Shown piece by piece: positions 7,019 to 9,420 of a DNA stretch of 9,420 bases. Each line of letters starts with the position of its first letter. Positions within the stretch are counted from its first letter, which is position 1. Made by a program: the position numbers and the translations under genes. The notes under the pieces are model-generated. The model did no database searches and was not told the DNA's origin. It saw only the letters and a list, made by a program, of their open reading frames with translations. This DNA is from Butyrivibrio sp. (GTDB lineage: Bacteria > Bacillota_A > Clostridia > Lachnospirales > Lachnospiraceae): assembly GCA_017996845.1 (NCBI GenBank), contig JAGOGF010000100.1, positions 1 through 9,420 of the forward strand, in the 5' to 3' direction.

Positions 7019-7040
7019 GGAAAGAGCAGGGGAAGCGGAA

Positions 7041-7451
7041 ATGGTAAAACAGATTATAAAAGATGTATTTTTTTTGAGTCAGAAAGCAGAACCGGCGACG
7101 AAAAACGATATACAGACGGCGCAGGATCTGCTGGATACACTCGGGGCGCATGAATCAGAATGCGTGGGTATGGCAGCCAATATGATTGGTATACGAAAGA
7201 GAATCATTGTTGTTAATGTGGAAACAATGAATATCGCAATGCTGAATCCGGTGATCATAAAAAGAAGTGGTGCTTATGAAACGGAAGAAGGCTGTCTTTC
7301 TCTTTCAGACACCAGAAGTATTACCCGCTATCATGATATCGAAGTGAAATATCAGGATATGGAACTCAGAAAACACAGGCAGAAATATTCCGGATGGACA
7401 GCACAGATCATTCAACATGAATGTGATCATCTGGAAGGAATTCTGATATAA
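7041..7451 (+). CDS. def: Peptide deformylase (short form)
   Basis: This 136-residue metalloenzyme removes the formyl group from the N-terminal methionine of new proteins. All three deformylase motifs are present: motif 1 is GMAANMIG (43-50; the family has G-x-G-x-A-A-x-Q), motif 2 is EGCLS (83-87) with metal ligand C85, and motif 3 is HECDH (126-130) with ligands H126 and H130 and catalytic E127. Methionine replaces the usual glutamine in motif 1 (AANMIG). That glutamine contacts the substrate in well-studied enzymes, although this variant occurs in a clostridial subgroup. The protein lacks the long C-terminal helix of E. coli-type enzymes. The ATG at 7041 has AGGGGA seven bases upstream. 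It lies 22 bases after the ArsC-like gene. It may be a second deformylase, since the housekeeping def is usually next to fmt. Confidence 0.9.
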   Translation: MVKQIIKDVFFLSQKAEPATKNDIQTAQDLLDTLGAHESECVGMAANMIGIRKRIIVVNVETMNIAMLNPVIIKRSGAYETEEGCLSLSDTRSITRYHDIEVKYQDMELRKHRQKYSGWTAQIIQHECDHLEGILI

Positions 7452-7486
7452 GTTTATGATCGTTATTCATTCTGTTTTTTTCTGAT

Positions 7487-9420
7487 TTAATCTGTATATC
7501 TGATCCATTTAAGCAAAGTCTTTTTCAGAATTTCAGGATTGATCGGCTTGGAAATGTGCGCATTCATGCCGCTTTCAAGGCAATGTTGGATATCTTCATC
7601 AAAGGCATCGGCGGTCATTGCAATAATCGGAATCGTCTTTGCATCCGGTCTTTGCAGCAAACGAATGCGTGCAGTGGCTTCGTAGCCGTCCATTACAGGC
7701 ATACGAAGATCCATTAAAATGGCAGCATAATAATATGGGCTGGATTTTTCAAATAATCGTAGACCCTCGTTCCCATTTGCAGCGGTATCGAGCTTAAAAC
7801 CATACAATTTAAGTATTTCACATGCAACTTCAGTATTCAGCTGATTATCTTCACATAACAAAAGTTTTTGCCCTTCAAAACAGGCAGGTGCTTCCGTATC
7901 CGTTACCGAAAAGGTTTCCGGGATAGCGTTTGTTTCTGCAAAATGAAACTTTAACGTAAAAGTGGTTCCTTCCTGCAACTTGCTTGTTACCTGAATATCT
8001 CCCTGCATAAAATCGACAAGCTGTTTTACAATAGACAGACCAAGACCGGTACCGGAGGGGTAAGATCCATTTTGATGCTCCTGCTCAAAAGGCTCATAGA
8101 TATGAGGCAGAAATGCTTCGGAGATACCGATGCCATTGTCTTTAATGGTCACAATCGTATCCGGATCCGGATCAGCAGAGCGTACATAATGCAGTCTGAA
8201 TTCTACGGTTCCGCCGGAGGGGGTATATTTTACTGCATTGGAGAGCAGATTCAGAAATATTTTCTGCAGATTCAGTTTATCAACCAGTATGATCCGATCC
8301 CGCGGAGGTTTATCCACAATAAAGGTAATGTGTTTTTCTTCTGCACTTTTTCGAATCGGTGTTTCAACCTCATCAACCAGTTCCCACGCAGAAACGGGAG
8401 CAGGGCAGAGGAAAAGTTTTTTGCTGCTTATTTTGGATAGAGTCAGGGTGTCATTGATCAGATCCAGTAACAGATTACCGGATTGTCTTATTTTGATCAG
8501 ATAATCCTGTACTTCAGAAGAAACGGTTTTCTGACCGGCAAGATCAGCAAAACCGATAATGGCATTTAATGGAGTTCGCATATCATGACTGATATTTGAA
8601 AAAAAACGGTTCCGTTCTTCCACGCTTTTTTCCATGGAAGCAAGCTGCAGGCTTTTTCTTTCATTTTCAACCTGAGATTGTAAAATCTGTGTTCGTTCTT
8701 TTTGCCTTCTGATCAAGGAAAATATGGCTGATATCAGAACAATAACTGTCAGCAGCATAAATACAGTATAAAGAGTCAGCATAGAAGAGGGAATTCTGGT
8801 GATAAAAGTACTCCAGGTGTTTTCTGCAAGTGTATTGCGTGTGACAATGCTGTTAAAACTGTAATTGGAAACAGCAATTGCTTTGTTCAGGATAGACCAC
8901 AGGATATTGTTACTGAAATTCAGCGCACCACAGAAGCGCAGTTCAATCGTGGAGATGGCAGAGATGGTATAGGCAGAAGAATCGGCCTGGTTGACTGTCC
9001 AGGTTGCCCCCGGTAACCCACTGATGATTGCATCAACATTGCCTTTTCGCAGTGCATCAAAGCATTCGTAAGAGGTATCATAAGTGACAAGCTTGGAAAT
9101 GGTTGCAGGATCCAGACCTTTTTGAATGATATTGGCATTGCGTCCCTTACAGGCTATTTTTTTTATGTCTTTCTGGCTGGTACCTGTTTTGGAAATCAGA
9201 ACGGCAATGGATGTGCCATAGGAAGATGTCAGGCGATAGCCCAGTTCGTGAGCAGCAACCGGACCGCTGCTGAATACGCTGAGAATATCTGCTTCTTTGT
9301 TTTTAACTGCGGCATTTGCCTCCGTCTGGTTATCGTATACTTTGAATTTGAAATGCAGTCCTGACTGTAAGGACAATATCTGATAATAATCAGGAAGAAT
9401 GCCGATATATTTGCCTGATT
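7487..9420 (-). CDS. Hybrid sensor histidine kinase with periplasmic-binding-type sensor, N-terminus beyond the window
   Basis: The frame stays open to the right edge, so the true start is outside; the TTG at 9376 is not a credible start. Counting from that TTG, residues 1-185 resemble a bacterial solute-binding family 3 sensor domain outside the membrane. A single helix is at about 199-222 (TLYTVFMLLTVIVLISAIF), followed by a coiled coil to about 255. The dimerisation domain carries the phospho-acceptor H264 in ISHDMRTPLNAI. The ATPase domain has an N box (LNLLSNAVKYTPSGG, 375-389), G1 (KDNGIGIS) and G2 (SGTGLGLSI, 441-449). A C-terminal receiver has D556 in LMDLRMPVMDG and the usual K610 in SKPI. 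It probably senses an amino acid or similar ligand and relays phosphate internally. No partner regulator is visible. It is convergent with the deformylase gene. Confidence 0.93.
   Translation of the reverse strand, partial: SGKYIGILPDYYQILSLQSGLHFKFKVYDNQTEANAAVKNKEADILSVFSSGPVAAHELGYRLTSSYGTSIAVLISKTGTSQKDIKKIACKGRNANIIQKGLDPATISKLVTYDTSYECFDALRKGNVDAIISGLPGATWTVNQADSSAYTISAISTIELRFCGALNFSNNILWSILNKAIAVSNYSFNSIVTRNTLAENTWSTFITRIPSSMLTLYTVFMLLTVIVLISAIFSLIRRQKERTQILQSQVENERKSLQLASMEKSVEERNRFFSNISHDMRTPLNAIIGFADLAGQKTVSSEVQDYLIKIRQSGNLLLDLINDTLTLSKISSKKLFLCPAPVSAWELVDEVETPIRKSAEEKHITFIVDKPPRDRIILVDKLNLQKIFLNLLSNAVKYTPSGGTVEFRLHYVRSADPDPDTIVTIKDNGIGISEAFLPHIYEPFEQEHQNGSYPSGTGLGLSIVKQLVDFMQGDIQVTSKLQEGTTFTLKFHFAETNAIPETFSVTDTEAPACFEGQKLLLCEDNQLNTEVACEILKLYGFKLDTAANGNEGLRLFEKSSPYYYAAILMDLRMPVMDGYEATARIRLLQRPDAKTIPIIAMTADAFDEDIQHCLESGMNAHISKPINPEILKKTLLKWIRYTD

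Noticed and set aside
6894..7040. Upstream extension of the deformylase frame
   Set aside because: It overlaps the ArsC-like gene. The ATG at 7041 has a good ribosome binding site and gives the family N-terminus.
7452..7486. Possible bidirectional terminator between deformylase and the kinase
   Set aside because: A T-run is present, but no convincing stem could be paired in front of it in either direction.

Overview
The window looks like chromosome of an anaerobic, low-to-moderate GC Firmicute, most likely a Lachnospiraceae-type gut Clostridium. This is inferred from AGGAGG ribosome binding sites, a GlpP-type antiterminator, an anaerobic glycerol operon that encodes a BFD-containing FAD oxidoreductase and no visible respiratory GlpD, a stand-alone AhpF N-terminal domain beside AhpC, and a hybrid kinase with an amino-acid-binding-type sensor. 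No rRNA, tRNA, CRISPR array, insertion sequence or phage gene was seen.

Region 1 (1-4721, minus strand) is a glycerol-use operon read right to left. A promoter near 4693-4721 is followed by a roughly 120-base leader, glpP (glycerol-3-phosphate-responsive antiterminator), glpK (glycerol kinase), glpF (glycerol facilitator), a GlpA/GlpO-like FAD oxidoreductase with a [2Fe-2S] BFD domain, and the first codons of a second FAD oxidoreductase cut by the window edge. The logic is: GlpF admits glycerol, GlpK makes glycerol-3-phosphate, the flavoproteins oxidise it, and GlpP senses glycerol-3-phosphate and probably acts on RNA structures in the operon. A strong terminator-like structure lies between glpF and the oxidoreductase, with weaker hairpins ahead of glpK and glpP.

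Region 2 (4872-6234, minus strand) is a peroxide-defence pair: ahpC and a protein equal to only the N-terminal disulfide-carrier half of AhpF. It has its own promoter and a terminator whose hairpin loop is the stop codon of the second gene. The flavin/NADH half of AhpF is not present here, so another reductase must supply electrons.

Region 3 (6242-6633) is a divergent intergenic region with a perfect inverted repeat. It is followed on the plus strand by a 65-residue protein that I do not recognise. It is built from two near-identical 24-residue repeats, each with a C-x6-C pair, has no aromatic residues, and has its own promoter, ribosome binding site and terminator. This is the best candidate in the window for something undescribed.

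Region 4 (6677-7451, plus strand) holds an ArsC/Spx-like thioredoxin-fold protein with serine at the catalytic cysteine position, followed by a small peptide deformylase. Region 5 (7487-9420, minus strand, convergent with region 4) is a large hybrid histidine kinase whose start lies beyond the right edge.
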